Of a DNA stretch of 27,018 nt, positions 6,941 to 14,837 are shown in pieces. The number at the start of each line of letters is the position of its first letter. Positions within the stretch are counted from its first letter, which is position 1. The stretch comes from JBFMHP01 sp040752855. Its GTDB lineage: Bacteria > Pseudomonadota > Gammaproteobacteria > RBG-16-57-12. The DNA is taken from contig JBFMHP010000020.1 in NCBI GenBank assembly GCA_040752855.1, forward strand, positions 1 to 27,018, read 5' to 3'. The notes under the pieces were generated by a model. The model made no database searches, was not told the origin of the DNA, and worked only from the letters and a program-made list of their open reading frames with translations. The position numbers and the translations under genes were made by a program.

Positions 6941-9364
6941 ATGACGCACCAATTGCCGCGCCTGTCCATCGCGCTGATCTCCGCCACGGCACTGGCCTAC
7001 GAGCTGCTGTTGATGCGGCTGTTTTCCATCGTTCAGTGGCATCACTTCGCTTACATGATCATCAGCCTGGCGTTGCTCGGCTATGGCGCCAGCGGCACGT
7101 TTTTGAGTCTGCGCGCGCCGCGCTTGCTGCAAAATTATCCGCGCGCCTATCTCACTAATATCGCGGCGTTTGCCGTCGCCATACTCGGTTGTTACCTGCT
7201 GGCGCAGCGCATCAGTTTCAACGCCGAGGAGCTGCTGTGGCAGCCGTCGCAGTGGCTGTCGCTCGCGGCGATCTATCTGTTGTTGAGCTTGCCGTTTTTC
7301 TTCGCCGCCAATGCGCTGGGCTTGAGCCTGATCTACTTCAAGGAGCGGGCGGCGCGCATCTATTCGGCCGATCTGCTCGGGGCAGGGCTGGGCTGCCTGC
7401 TCATCATCGGGCTGCTGTTCCTGGTGTTCGCGCAGCAGGCCATCGTCGCGCTGGTGATCATCCTGGGGTGCGCGCTGCTGTGCGCGGCCTGGGAGCTCAA
7501 GGTCAAAGGTCAGCTCTGGCGCTGGCTGGCCGCGGCGAGTGTGCTGGTGGTGTTCCTGCCCGGTGCATGGCTCGCGCCGCAGTTGTCCGAATACAAGGGG
7601 CTCAGCCAGATGAAGCGTGTGGCGGGCGTGGAGGTGGTGGAGGAGCGCTCCAGCCCCTTGGGCCTGCTCAGCGTGGTGGACAGCCCGCAGATCCCGCTGC
7701 GTTACGCTCCGGGGTTGAGTGTGGCCGCCAGCAGTTGGCCGGGCGAGCAACGCGGCGTGTTTTTCGACGGCGACAACATGACCGCGATCACCGCCATGCC
7801 GGCGTCGCGCGCGCAGCTCGCCTACCTCGATGAACTGACCTCCGCCTTGCCTTATCATCTGCATGAACCCCAGCAGGTCCTGGTGTTGGGCGCGGGCGGC
7901 GGCGCCGAGGTGATGCAGGCCTATTACCATCAAGCGAGCTTTATCGATGCCGTCGAGCTCAATTCGCAGCTGGTGGATCTGCTCAAGCGCGAGTACAGCG
8001 CCTACACCGGCGATCTGTTCAACCGTGATGAAGTGAACCTGATCAGCGCCGAGGCGCGCGGGTTCGTCGCCACCACCGCGCAGCGCTATGACTTGATCCA
8101 GCTCTCGCTGCTCGATGCCTTCGCCGCCAGCAGCGCGGGGATGTATGCCCTGAGCGAAACCTATCTCTACACGGTCGAGGCGATGGGGCTGTACCTCTCG
8201 CGCCTCAATACCAACGGGCTGGTGGCGATCACCCGCTGGGTGGATCTGCCGCCGCGCGATGGGTTGAAGATGTTCAACACCCTGGTGCACGCCTTGCGGG
8301 CGCTGGATGGGCAACCGTCGCAACAGTTGATGATGATCCGCGGCTGGCAGACGACCACCATCCTGGCGAAAAACGGCGTCTTCACCCAAGAGCAGATCGC
8401 GCAGCTCAAGCACTTCTGCCGCGAGCGCGGGTTCGATCTGGTCTACTATCCCGGCATGGCCTTAGAGGAGGCCAATCAATTCAACCTGCTGCCGCAGCCC
8501 TATTTCGCGCAGGCCGCGCAGGCCTTGTTGAGCGATCAGGCCGAGCAGTTTCTGGCTGACTATAAATTCGATCTCACCGCCCCGACCGACGATCGTCCGT
8601 ATTTCCATCGCTTTTTGAAATGGACATCGCTGAGCGAATTATTGAGTCTGCGCGAACGCGGCGGCATGGGGCTGCTGGAGTGGGGCTATCTCATCCTGCT
8701 TGCCACCTTGTTGCAGGCGCTGGTGGCGAGTGTGATCTTCATCCTGCTGCCCTTGGGGTTGCGCGCACTGGCCGCCGGGGAGCGCCTGCGCCGGCCGTTG
8801 CCCGCCTTCAGCTATTTCTTTCTGCTCGGGCTGGCGTTCTTGTTTCTCGAGATCGCCTTCATGCAACGCTTCACCCAGTTTCTGTTTCATCCGCTCTACA
8901 CCATCGCCGTGGTGCTGTGCGCGTTTCTGATCTTCGCCGGGCTCGGCAGCGCCTACGCGCAGCGCTTTGCGGCCGCGGGACGCCTGCGCCAGGGCATCGC
9001 CTTTGCCGTGGGCGGTATCGCGCTCTGCGGCCTGTCATATCTGGTACTGTTGGGGCCGCTGTTTACCGCGCTGATCGGCTTGCACCCCGCGCTCAAGGTG
9101 TTGCTAACGATCGTCTTGATCGCCCCGCTGGCGTTCTGCATGGGCATGCCGTTTCCCCTGGGGCTCGCGCATCTGGGGCGCACCCAGCCCGCGCTGCTGC
9201 CCTGGGTATGGGGCGTCAACGGCTGCGCTTCGGTGCTCAGCGCGGTGCTGGCGATGCTGCTTGCGGTGCATTTCGGGTTTGCGGTCGTGGTATTGGCGGG
9301 GCTGCTGCTGTATCTGCTGGCCTACGCCACGATGCGGCGGGAAGTGGCGGCTGATGTGCGCTGA
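6941..9364 (+). CDS. Polytopic membrane protein with spermidine-synthase-like SAM domain
   Basis: An 807-residue protein with three parts: about six hydrophobic helices (residues 1-210), a soluble Rossmann methyltransferase-like domain (about 220-450), and a second set of membrane helices (about 570-800). The middle domain carries the SAM-type glycine loop VLVLGAGGGAEVMQAYY (313-329), the acidic strand end DAVEL and the region RYDLIQLSLLDAF. In true spermidine synthases the last region carries catalytic aspartates (DVII.D); here L/Q residues occupy that stretch, so polyamine synthesis is doubtful. Such fused membrane/spermidine-synthase-like proteins are found in many bacteria without an assigned substrate. 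GAGG precedes the ATG by a few bases and overlaps the pcm stop, implying translational coupling with the signal-peptide-bearing Pcm. Confidence 0.85.
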   Translation: MTHQLPRLSIALISATALAYELLLMRLFSIVQWHHFAYMIISLALLGYGASGTFLSLRAPRLLQNYPRAYLTNIAAFAVAILGCYLLAQRISFNAEELLWQPSQWLSLAAIYLLLSLPFFFAANALGLSLIYFKERAARIYSADLLGAGLGCLLIIGLLFLVFAQQAIVALVIILGCALLCAAWELKVKGQLWRWLAAASVLVVFLPGAWLAPQLSEYKGLSQMKRVAGVEVVEERSSPLGLLSVVDSPQIPLRYAPGLSVAASSWPGEQRGVFFDGDNMTAITAMPASRAQLAYLDELTSALPYHLHEPQQVLVLGAGGGAEVMQAYYHQASFIDAVELNSQLVDLLKREYSAYTGDLFNRDEVNLISAEARGFVATTAQRYDLIQLSLLDAFAASSAGMYALSETYLYTVEAMGLYLSRLNTNGLVAITRWVDLPPRDGLKMFNTLVHALRALDGQPSQQLMMIRGWQTTTILAKNGVFTQEQIAQLKHFCRERGFDLVYYPGMALEEANQFNLLPQPYFAQAAQALLSDQAEQFLADYKFDLTAPTDDRPYFHRFLKWTSLSELLSLRERGGMGLLEWGYLILLATLLQALVASVIFILLPLGLRALAAGERLRRPLPAFSYFFLLGLAFLFLEIAFMQRFTQFLFHPLYTIAVVLCAFLIFAGLGSAYAQRFAAAGRLRQGIAFAVGGIALCGLSYLVLLGPLFTALIGLHPALKVLLTIVLIAPLAFCMGMPFPLGLAHLGRTQPALLPWVWGVNGCASVLSAVLAMLLAVHFGFAVVVLAGLLLYLLAYATMRREVAADVR

Positions 9365-9368
9365 CCGA

Positions 9369-10694
9369 TCACGGGCGGCGCTGCTGTTGTAACAATTCCT
9401 GGGATTCGAGCCAGCGTTTGCGGTAGGCGTGATAGGTGTCGTTGAGCTGGTGTTGCAGGTCGCTGAGCTGCTTGCGCCCGGCGGTGTCATGGGCGGACAT
9501 GGCGATGGCGGCCTCGTGTTGATAGAACGGCGCGAGTCTGGAATAGGTGCGTTGGATCGCCTGCGCCACGAACTCCGGGGTGAGCTGGTCGAGCACTTGC
9601 GCGAAGGCATCGAGATAGTCCAGATAGAGCTCGGGAGACTGGGCGATCGTGCGGTCCAGCAGGTTCTCGGCGGAATAGATCAGGCTGGTTTTGGGCACGG
9701 CCTGATTGCGCGCCGTCCAGCCTTCGTGCGGCGGAAAGAAGAAGGTCTTGTCGGCCTTCCACGGGAGGATGTCGAAGTAGATCCGCTCCGCCTCCCCGGC
9801 GTCCTGGAACAGGTAGGGATCGTTGACATAGTCGCCGTTGCCGATGAGATAGTTCACTGCGAGATAACGGTAATAATGCGCGAGGTTCATGTGCGCCTGC
9901 AGATACTCGGCCAGCGGCTTGCCGGAAAGGCGCGCCAGATTCGCGTAGATCTCCTGATAGGCCGCGAGATAGTCGTCGAGGGTAAACGGCGTGCGCTCGC
10001 CGTGATACCAGATGTCCTTGGTCAATCCGGTCTGAAAATTGAGCTGGCCCAGGAAGGGGGTGCCGAGCACTTCGGTGGCGTATTGCATCGGGTGCTCGAC
10101 CAGCAGGTAGACGCCCTCGTCATGATTGTTGATGCGCAGCAGGATCAGCTCGAAGTGCACCGGCAGCAGGCCGGCGCGCCGCAGCAGCGTGAAGGCCAGA
10201 TAGTTCCGGAAATATCCGTCATCCTCCTGCAGGGCGTGCAGGGTGAAACCGCGCAGGGTGTGCGGCTGGCCGTTGGCCTGGGCCTTCAGTCCTGCGTTTA
10301 CCGACAGGCTGAAGCTCTTGCGGCGCTGCAGACGGCTCAGATCCTCATTGGTCACGAGGCTGGTGACGTGCAGAGACTGGCCGTTGATGCTCAGCAGCGC
10401 ATCCGTGGTGTGGATCACGCCGTCGGGTTTCTGGATGGTCTGGTAGTCGTAATCGCTCAGCGTGAGACTGATGATCGCCCGCTCCGGGATCTTGTCGATC
10501 GGCAGCGTCGCCACATCAAAGGCGTTCTCCGCGGGCTTGGGTTTTGCTGTTTCTACGGGTGGCGCCGGGGTTTCAATGGCAGCGGGCTTTTCGGTCGTGG
10601 CGGCCGGCGCGGGCGCTGGCGCTGTCTTCGGCGGGCTGGTGCAGGCGCAGAGGCTGCACACAAAAACGATGTAGGCCAGGGCGTTGCGCGGCAT
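9369..10694 (-). CDS. CotH-kinase-like putative lipoprotein
   Basis: From the ATG at 10694 (441 residues) the N-terminus MPRNALAYIVFVCSLCAC fits a lipoprotein signal with Cys18 as the lipidated residue; an upstream in-frame ATG at 10739 would add 15 residues. A Pro/Ala/Lys/Thr-rich linker (about 19-60) follows. The rest resembles the CotH family: LLRINNHDEGVYLLVEH matches the family's 'NGxYxGxYxLxE' strand pair, followed by NYLIGNGDYVNDPYLFQD and YFDILPWKADKTF. CotH of Bacillus phosphorylates spore coat proteins; Gram-negative homologues are mostly uncharacterised. The usual 'PWDxD' metal motif reads PWKAD here, so one acidic residue may be lost and kinase activity is uncertain. The gene converges tail-to-tail on the membrane protein with only 4 bp between the stops. 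Confidence 0.75.
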   Translation of the reverse strand: MPRNALAYIVFVCSLCACTSPPKTAPAPAPAATTEKPAAIETPAPPVETAKPKPAENAFDVATLPIDKIPERAIISLTLSDYDYQTIQKPDGVIHTTDALLSINGQSLHVTSLVTNEDLSRLQRRKSFSLSVNAGLKAQANGQPHTLRGFTLHALQEDDGYFRNYLAFTLLRRAGLLPVHFELILLRINNHDEGVYLLVEHPMQYATEVLGTPFLGQLNFQTGLTKDIWYHGERTPFTLDDYLAAYQEIYANLARLSGKPLAEYLQAHMNLAHYYRYLAVNYLIGNGDYVNDPYLFQDAGEAERIYFDILPWKADKTFFFPPHEGWTARNQAVPKTSLIYSAENLLDRTIAQSPELYLDYLDAFAQVLDQLTPEFVAQAIQRTYSRLAPFYQHEAAIAMSAHDTAGRKQLSDLQHQLNDTYHAYRKRWLESQELLQQQRRP

Positions 10695-10783
10695 GAATGC
10701 GGTGGTTGACCCACGATGGTCTGAAGGCGTGATGCCCATGATGTTATCTGCCCGAGTCAGTGCCGGTTTGTTGTTATCGATAC

Positions 10784-10797
10784 AAACAATATTGTTT
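10784..10797. promoter_or_regulatory. Perfect 14-bp palindrome upstream of the CotH-like gene
   Basis: AAACAATATTGTTT is a perfect palindrome in the 149-bp gap before the CotH-like gene, about 90 bp from its start, with another short palindrome (TATCGATA, 10775-10782) beside it. The position fits an operator or upstream activator site, but the binding protein is unknown and AT-rich palindromes can arise by chance. Confidence 0.3.
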
Positions 10798-10843
10798 ATG
10801 CCATGATGAACGCCGCCTGAAGTCGACGGGGTTCACAAATACG

Positions 10844-12094
10844 CTATGACAAATGACGCGCCGCGTGTTCCTTCAGCCACGCCAGCGCCCCGCGCCCGGC
10901 CGCGCGCCCGGTGGCGAAGCAGGCGGTGAGCAGATAGCCGCCGGTCGGGGCCTCCCAATCCAACATCTCGCCGGCGCAGAACACACCCGGCAGGGCGCGG
11001 AGCATAAGATGATCATCCAACGCTTCGAAGCGCACCCCGCCCGCGCTGCTGATCGCCTCCGCGAGCGGCCGCGGCGCGGTCAGCCGCAGCGGCAGCGCCT
11101 TGATCAGCCGCGCCAGGCGCGCCGGCTCGGCGAAGTCCTCCTTGGCGAGGATTTCATGCAGCAGCCCGGCCTTTACGCCCTCGATGCCCGCGGCGCGGCG
11201 CAGATGATTGGCCAGGGATTTCGTCCCGCGCGGGCGGGCGAGCTCTTGCTCCAGTCGCGCGAGATCGCGCCCCGGCGCGAGATCCAGATACAGCAGCGCC
11301 GCGCCCATCTCCTCGATCTCATCGCGCAGCTGTGCCGAGAGCGTGTACACCGCACCGCCCTCAACGCCGGTCTCTGTGATCACGAACTCCCCTGATAAAC
11401 GCCGCAGTGCGCCCGTCGGTTCCATGCAGTTCAAGACGACCGATTTGACGGCCTGCCCGGCAAAGCGTGTGCGGAAGTGTTCGCTCCAGCCCGCATCGAA
11501 GCCGCAGTTGGCCGGGCGTAGCGGCGCGACATCGATCGCACGCTGGCGCAGGATCGGTACCCAGGCGCCGGTTGAGCCGAGCTGCGGCCAGCTGCCCCCG
11601 CCCAGCGCGAGCACCACGACGCCTGCTTCGACGCTGTGCTCACCAGCCGGGGTGGCAAAGCGCAGCGCGCCCCGCTCATCCCACCCCAGCCAGCGATGCC
11701 GCGCATGGATGCGCACGCCCGCGCCGCGCAGCCGGTGCAACCAGGCCCGCAGCAGCGGCGCGGCCTTCATGTCGTGCGTGAACACCCGGTGCGAGGAGCC
11801 GACGAAGGTCTCGATGCCCAGCTCCAACGCCCAGGCGCGCAACGCCTCCGGTCCGAAGTCCTCCAGCGCGGATTGCAAGCAAGCGCGGCGCGCGCCATAA
11901 CGGTCGAGAAAATCGGCGAACGGCTCGGCATGGGTGAGATTCATCCCGCTCTTGCCGGCCATCAGGAATTTGCGCCCGAGCGAAGGCATGGCGTCATAAA
12001 GATCGACGGCCGCACCGGCCGTGCTCAATGTCTCGGCGGCCATCAACCCGGCGGGGCCGCCGCCGATGATGGCGGCGTGGAAAGCGTCTGGCAT
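10844..12094 (-). CDS. NAD(P)/FAD-dependent flavoprotein, PP_4765 / HI0933-like family
   Basis: A 416-residue flavoprotein. The dinucleotide-binding motif AAIIGGGPAGLMAAETL begins at residue 6. FLMAGKSGMNLTHAEPF, VVLALGGGSWPQLGSTGAW and the C-terminal FCAGEMLDWEAPTGGYLLTACFATGRAAG mark the uncharacterised TIGR03862-type subfamily of HI0933-like oxidoreductases. The physiological substrate is unknown. The start at 12094 is taken because the GxGxxG motif should begin almost at the N-terminus; an open frame continuing to 12268 runs into the next gene and is arginine/histidine-rich noise. It lies 32 bp downstream of the DUF4870-like gene on the same strand and could share its transcript. Confidence 0.85.
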   Translation of the reverse strand: MPDAFHAAIIGGGPAGLMAAETLSTAGAAVDLYDAMPSLGRKFLMAGKSGMNLTHAEPFADFLDRYGARRACLQSALEDFGPEALRAWALELGIETFVGSSHRVFTHDMKAAPLLRAWLHRLRGAGVRIHARHRWLGWDERGALRFATPAGEHSVEAGVVVLALGGGSWPQLGSTGAWVPILRQRAIDVAPLRPANCGFDAGWSEHFRTRFAGQAVKSVVLNCMEPTGALRRLSGEFVITETGVEGGAVYTLSAQLRDEIEEMGAALLYLDLAPGRDLARLEQELARPRGTKSLANHLRRAAGIEGVKAGLLHEILAKEDFAEPARLARLIKALPLRLTAPRPLAEAISSAGGVRFEALDDHLMLRALPGVFCAGEMLDWEAPTGGYLLTACFATGRAAGRGALAWLKEHAARHLS

Positions 12095-12126
12095 ATCGGT
12101 GTTCGAGGCGTGCGCGGGAGCGGTGT

Positions 12127-12495
12127 CTATCCGGCGGGATACATCGGCTTGCCGTCGTTGAGATTCAGCCAGCCTTTGATGATGCGGTAGATGAGCCAGA
12201 TGCCCGCGGCGGTGAGGATCACGTAGCCGATGAGGATGATCAAGGTGATGAAGCCGATAGCGCACCACAGCAGCGTGTACCAGAAGGTGCGGATCTGCCA
12301 GGTGAAGTGCGATTCCAGCCAGGTGCCTTTGACGTCGTCGCGTTTGACGTAGTTGATGATCACGCCGATGAGCAGGGTGACGCCCAGCAGGAAGGACGCC
12401 GCCTGCAGGGCGTACACCGCCATGGTCAGCGTTCGGAGGGAGTCCTCGCGCGGGGCGCTGGAGTGTGGATACTCGGGGTATTGCTCATCAGTCAT
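12127..12495 (-). CDS. Small membrane protein, DUF4870-like
   Basis: A 122-residue inner-membrane protein. An acidic, Pro/Tyr-containing N-terminus (MTDEQYPEYPHSS) is followed by three to four hydrophobic stretches, roughly residues 26-46, 62-78 and 80-100. The pattern of a first helix, a short charged loop (NYVKRDDVKGTWLESHFTWQIRTFW) and a C-terminal IIKGWLNLNDGKPMYP matches the DUF4870 family. Its function is unknown. The start at 12495 is preferred because upstream codons are arginine-rich and untypical; the Shine-Dalgarno is weak. It lies 110 bp downstream of dut on the same strand. Confidence 0.75.
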   Translation of the reverse strand: MTDEQYPEYPHSSAPREDSLRTLTMAVYALQAASFLLGVTLLIGVIINYVKRDDVKGTWLESHFTWQIRTFWYTLLWCAIGFITLIILIGYVILTAAGIWLIYRIIKGWLNLNDGKPMYPAG

Positions 12496-12605
12496 GGTTG
12501 GCTCGCGTGGTTTGGTTTGACAGATTGTGGCCTGTTGTACGGGCAAGCGGTCTGCTTGCGATAAGTATATCGTCTTCCAAAGAGGGCCCCTGCGCGGAAT
12601 GGGGG

Positions 12606-13061
12606 CTATTGCTTGCCGGTATGCCCGAAGCCCCCGGTGCCGCGGTGGGTGGCGACGAATTCCTCGACGATGTCGAACTCGGCCTGCACCACCGGCACGA
12701 TGATCATCTGCGCGATGCGCTCGCCGGGTTCGATGCTGAATTCCTGCTGCCCGCGATTCCAGCACGAGACCATCAGTTGGCCTTGATAGTCCGAGTCGAT
12801 CAGCCCGACCAGGTTGCCGAGCACGATGCCGTGTTTGTGGCCGAGGCCCGAACGCGGCAGCAGCATCGCCGCCAGTCCCGGGTCGCCGATGTGGATGGCG
12901 ATGCCGGTGGGGATGAGATGCGTCTCACCCGGCTTGATGACCAGCGCCGCGTCGAGGCAGGCGCGCAGGTCCATCCCGGCCGAGCCGCCGGTGGCGTAGT
13001 TGGGCAGCGGGAATTGCTGGCCGATGCGCGGGTCGAGGATCTTCAGTTCTATCTTGTGCAT
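12606..13061 (-). CDS. dut: Deoxyuridine 5'-triphosphate nucleotidohydrolase (dUTPase)
   Basis: Hydrolyses dUTP to dUMP and pyrophosphate, keeping uracil out of DNA and supplying dUMP for thymidylate synthesis. The 151 residues equal the E. coli length. All five motifs of trimeric dUTPases are seen: GSAGMDLRA, PRSGLGHKHGI, GLIDSDYQGQLMV, RIAQMIIVP and RGTGGFGHTGK. The start MHKIELKILDPRIG aligns with the family start; an in-frame ATG at 13205 lies in AT-rich non-coding sequence. In many gammaproteobacteria dut is next to coaBC; that neighbour is not present here. Confidence 0.96.
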   Translation of the reverse strand: MHKIELKILDPRIGQQFPLPNYATGGSAGMDLRACLDAALVIKPGETHLIPTGIAIHIGDPGLAAMLLPRSGLGHKHGIVLGNLVGLIDSDYQGQLMVSCWNRGQQEFSIEPGERIAQMIIVPVVQAEFDIVEEFVATHRGTGGFGHTGKQ

Positions 13062-13136
13062 GTGCGGGTTCCGTTCGGTGAGGGTGCTATATAGAGTGAC
13101 AGTGTGTCGAGCGATGTATCCAGCTTGCAGGCAGAA

Positions 13137-13164
13137 ATTATGCCCTATCGTTGTTCGGAAACAA
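13137..13164 (-). promoter_or_regulatory. Candidate sigma-70 promoter for dut
   Basis: On the minus strand TTGTTT (13164-13159) and CATAAT (13142-13137) are 16 nt apart and lie about 75-100 nt before the dut ATG. The AT-rich stretch stands out from its surroundings. Confidence 0.4.
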
Positions 13165-13222
13165 TTTTTGTCGGATTGGATTTTCTTTTGATTTTTCTGC
13201 GTCATCTGGCGTGATGCGGACC

Positions 13223-13426
13223 TTATTGCCGGTCTTTATCATGTTTGCGGTTCCTTGCTAATTCAAACTCGGACAGTTCTTCGTCAGTCAATTGATGCAA
13301 GTCTGGATCGGTGGCAATTATTTTATCGATATCGCCCTCTGTAAGCTCATTGAATTTTTTAGCATTCGATAAACTCTTGAGCTTTCCGGATCGCTCCAGA
13401 GTGATTCGTCTGATTTTTCCTGTCAT
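13223..13426 (-). CDS. Small hypothetical protein, possibly antitoxin-like
   Basis: A 67-residue highly charged protein. The ATG at 13426 is chosen because GAGG lies 9 nt upstream; an in-frame ATG at 13552 would add residues encoded by a hairpin repeat. It begins with a basic stretch (MTGKIRRITLERSGKLKSL) and ends acidic then basic (DIDKIIATDPDLHQLTDEELSEF ... RKHDKDRQ). The 'ATDPDxxxLTDEEL' style reminds me of short antitoxin or RelB/BrnA-type partner proteins, but I cannot assign a family and no toxin-sized partner gene is adjacent. Base composition is more AT-rich than its neighbours. Confidence 0.5.
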   Translation of the reverse strand: MTGKIRRITLERSGKLKSLSNAKKFNELTEGDIDKIIATDPDLHQLTDEELSEFELARNRKHDKDRQ

Positions 13427-13442
13427 ATCGCCAGTCCTCATC

Positions 13443-13474
13443 AAGCCCCTCTTCCGTAGGCGGGAGAGGGGCTT
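13443..13474. repeat. Strong 14-bp hairpin (dispersed repeat type)
   Basis: AAGCCCCTCT and AGAGGGGCTT form a perfect 10-bp stem, extended inwards by four more pairs (one wobble) around the loop TAGG. It lies downstream of the M16 operon and ends 3 nt before the GAGG of the small gene at 13426, with no T-run after it. It may be a repeat, a transcript-stabilising 3' hairpin, or a structure affecting translation of the small gene. Confidence 0.5.
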
Positions 13475-13532
13475 GCGCTCATGGATCATTAACTTGGAGT
13501 CTCTTATTCTGGGTTCCCCCTTGGTCTGAGCG

Positions 13533-14837
13533 TTAGCCGTTTCCGCCGACAATCACCGTCACCATCTTGTCCGGATGGACCCGGCGCTGGAAGGCGTCCT
13601 TGATCTGCGCCGCGGTGACCGCCTCGACCTTGCCGTTGAAGGCATCGAGGTAATCGAGCGGCAGGCCGTAGAAGCCGATCATGGCGATGTATTCGACGAT
13701 CTTTTTGTTGCTCGCCAGCCGCAGCGGGAAACCGCCGGTGATGTTCTGCTTGGAGGCCTTGAGTTCTTCTTCGGTCGGCCCTTGTGCGATGAAGGTGCGC
13801 AGGGTTTCGCCCAGCACCTTCAGTGCCTCCTGCGCCGATTCGTTCTTGGTTTGCAGGCCGAGGGTGAACGGGCCGGCCTCGCGCATCGGGCTGAAATAAC
13901 TGTAGGCGCTGTAGGACAGGCCGCGTTTTTCGCGGATCTCTTCGCTGATGCGCGAGACCAGGCCGCTGCCGCCGAGCACGTGGTTGCCGACATAGAGCGC
14001 GAAATAATCCGCATCGTTGCGCTTGATGCCGGGCTGGCCCATCAGGATGTGCGACTGGGTGGAGGGGTGCGCCTTGGTGATGGTCTGCGCCTCGGTCAGG
14101 TCGGCGGCCGGGGGTAGTGTCGCGGCGGGCTCGCCGGTCGGCAGGCTGTCGAAGATGCGCACGGCGAGCGATTCGGCCTGCTTGCGGTCGAGGGCGCCGA
14201 CGATGGCGATGATGGCGTTCTTCGCCACGTAATAGCGCCGGTAGTGATTGATGACATCCTCACGCTTGATCTTGTTCAGGCTCTCGATGGTGCCGGCGGT
14301 GTTGGTGGCGTAGGGGTGCTGGCCGTAGAGCGCGGTGTAGAAGGTTTCGCTGGCGATGGAGCCGGGTGACTGCTTCATCTGCTGCACGCCGATCAGCATG
14401 CGCGAACGTTCGCGCTCGAAGGCCGCCTTGGGAAAGCTCGGCTGAGTGAGCACGCGCGTGAAGATGTCGAGCGCCGGGTTGAGCAGTTTTTCATCGGTCA
14501 CGCTGCGCAGGCTGACCACCGCCATGTCCTGCGAGGAACTGCTGCCGAGGCTGGCCCCGACGTCGGCCACGCGCTCGGCGATCTGATCGGCGTTGAGCGC
14601 GTCGGTGCCCTCATCGAGCAGGGTGGCGGTAAGCGCGGCCAAGCCCGCCTTGTCGCCATCGCGCGCCCCGCCGGCATCGAAGGCGACCTGGATGTCGACC
14701 ATCGGCAGTTCCGGGGCGGGGACGAAATAGACGCGCGCGCCGTTGGGCGTTTGCCAGTGCTGGATCTGCGGTCCGGCTTGCGTGCCGAACGCGGTCAGTA
14801 TCAGGATCAGTGCGACAATAAAACGATTAGCGCGCAT
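13533..14837 (-). CDS. M16 family peptidase-like subunit without zinc motif
   Basis: A 434-residue exported protein: MRANRFIVALILILTAFGTQA is a Sec signal peptide. It has the M16 (pitrilysin/insulinase) fold signatures, with an N-terminal half of the type 'GLAALTATLLDEGT' and the C-terminal R/Y motif region REKRGLSYSAYSYFSP. The HxxEH zinc site is replaced by LTATLLDEG, so it cannot be the catalytic subunit. Paired M16 proteins of this type are thought to work as a heterodimer in which one subunit binds zinc and the other supplies the R/Y pair. GGGAGG 5 nt before the ATG at 14837 lies inside the last codons of the upstream gene, whose stop overlaps this start by 11 bp, so the two are translationally coupled. 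Confidence 0.9.
   Translation of the reverse strand: MRANRFIVALILILTAFGTQAGPQIQHWQTPNGARVYFVPAPELPMVDIQVAFDAGGARDGDKAGLAALTATLLDEGTDALNADQIAERVADVGASLGSSSSQDMAVVSLRSVTDEKLLNPALDIFTRVLTQPSFPKAAFERERSRMLIGVQQMKQSPGSIASETFYTALYGQHPYATNTAGTIESLNKIKREDVINHYRRYYVAKNAIIAIVGALDRKQAESLAVRIFDSLPTGEPAATLPPAADLTEAQTITKAHPSTQSHILMGQPGIKRNDADYFALYVGNHVLGGSGLVSRISEEIREKRGLSYSAYSYFSPMREAGPFTLGLQTKNESAQEALKVLGETLRTFIAQGPTEEELKASKQNITGGFPLRLASNKKIVEYIAMIGFYGLPLDYLDAFNGKVEAVTAAQIKDAFQRRVHPDKMVTVIVGGNG

Noticed and set aside
6878..8413. A 511-codon minus-strand open frame
   Set aside because: It is Gln/Arg/His-rich and overlaps the well-supported membrane protein on the plus strand; no family motifs or start signals.
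9429..10709. A 426-codon plus-strand open frame
   Set aside because: It is antisense to the CotH-like gene and lacks recognisable motifs.
12543..12559. Hairpin GCAAGC-GGTCT-GCTTGC downstream of dut
   Set aside because: Only 6 bp with no T-run on either strand, too weak to call a terminator.
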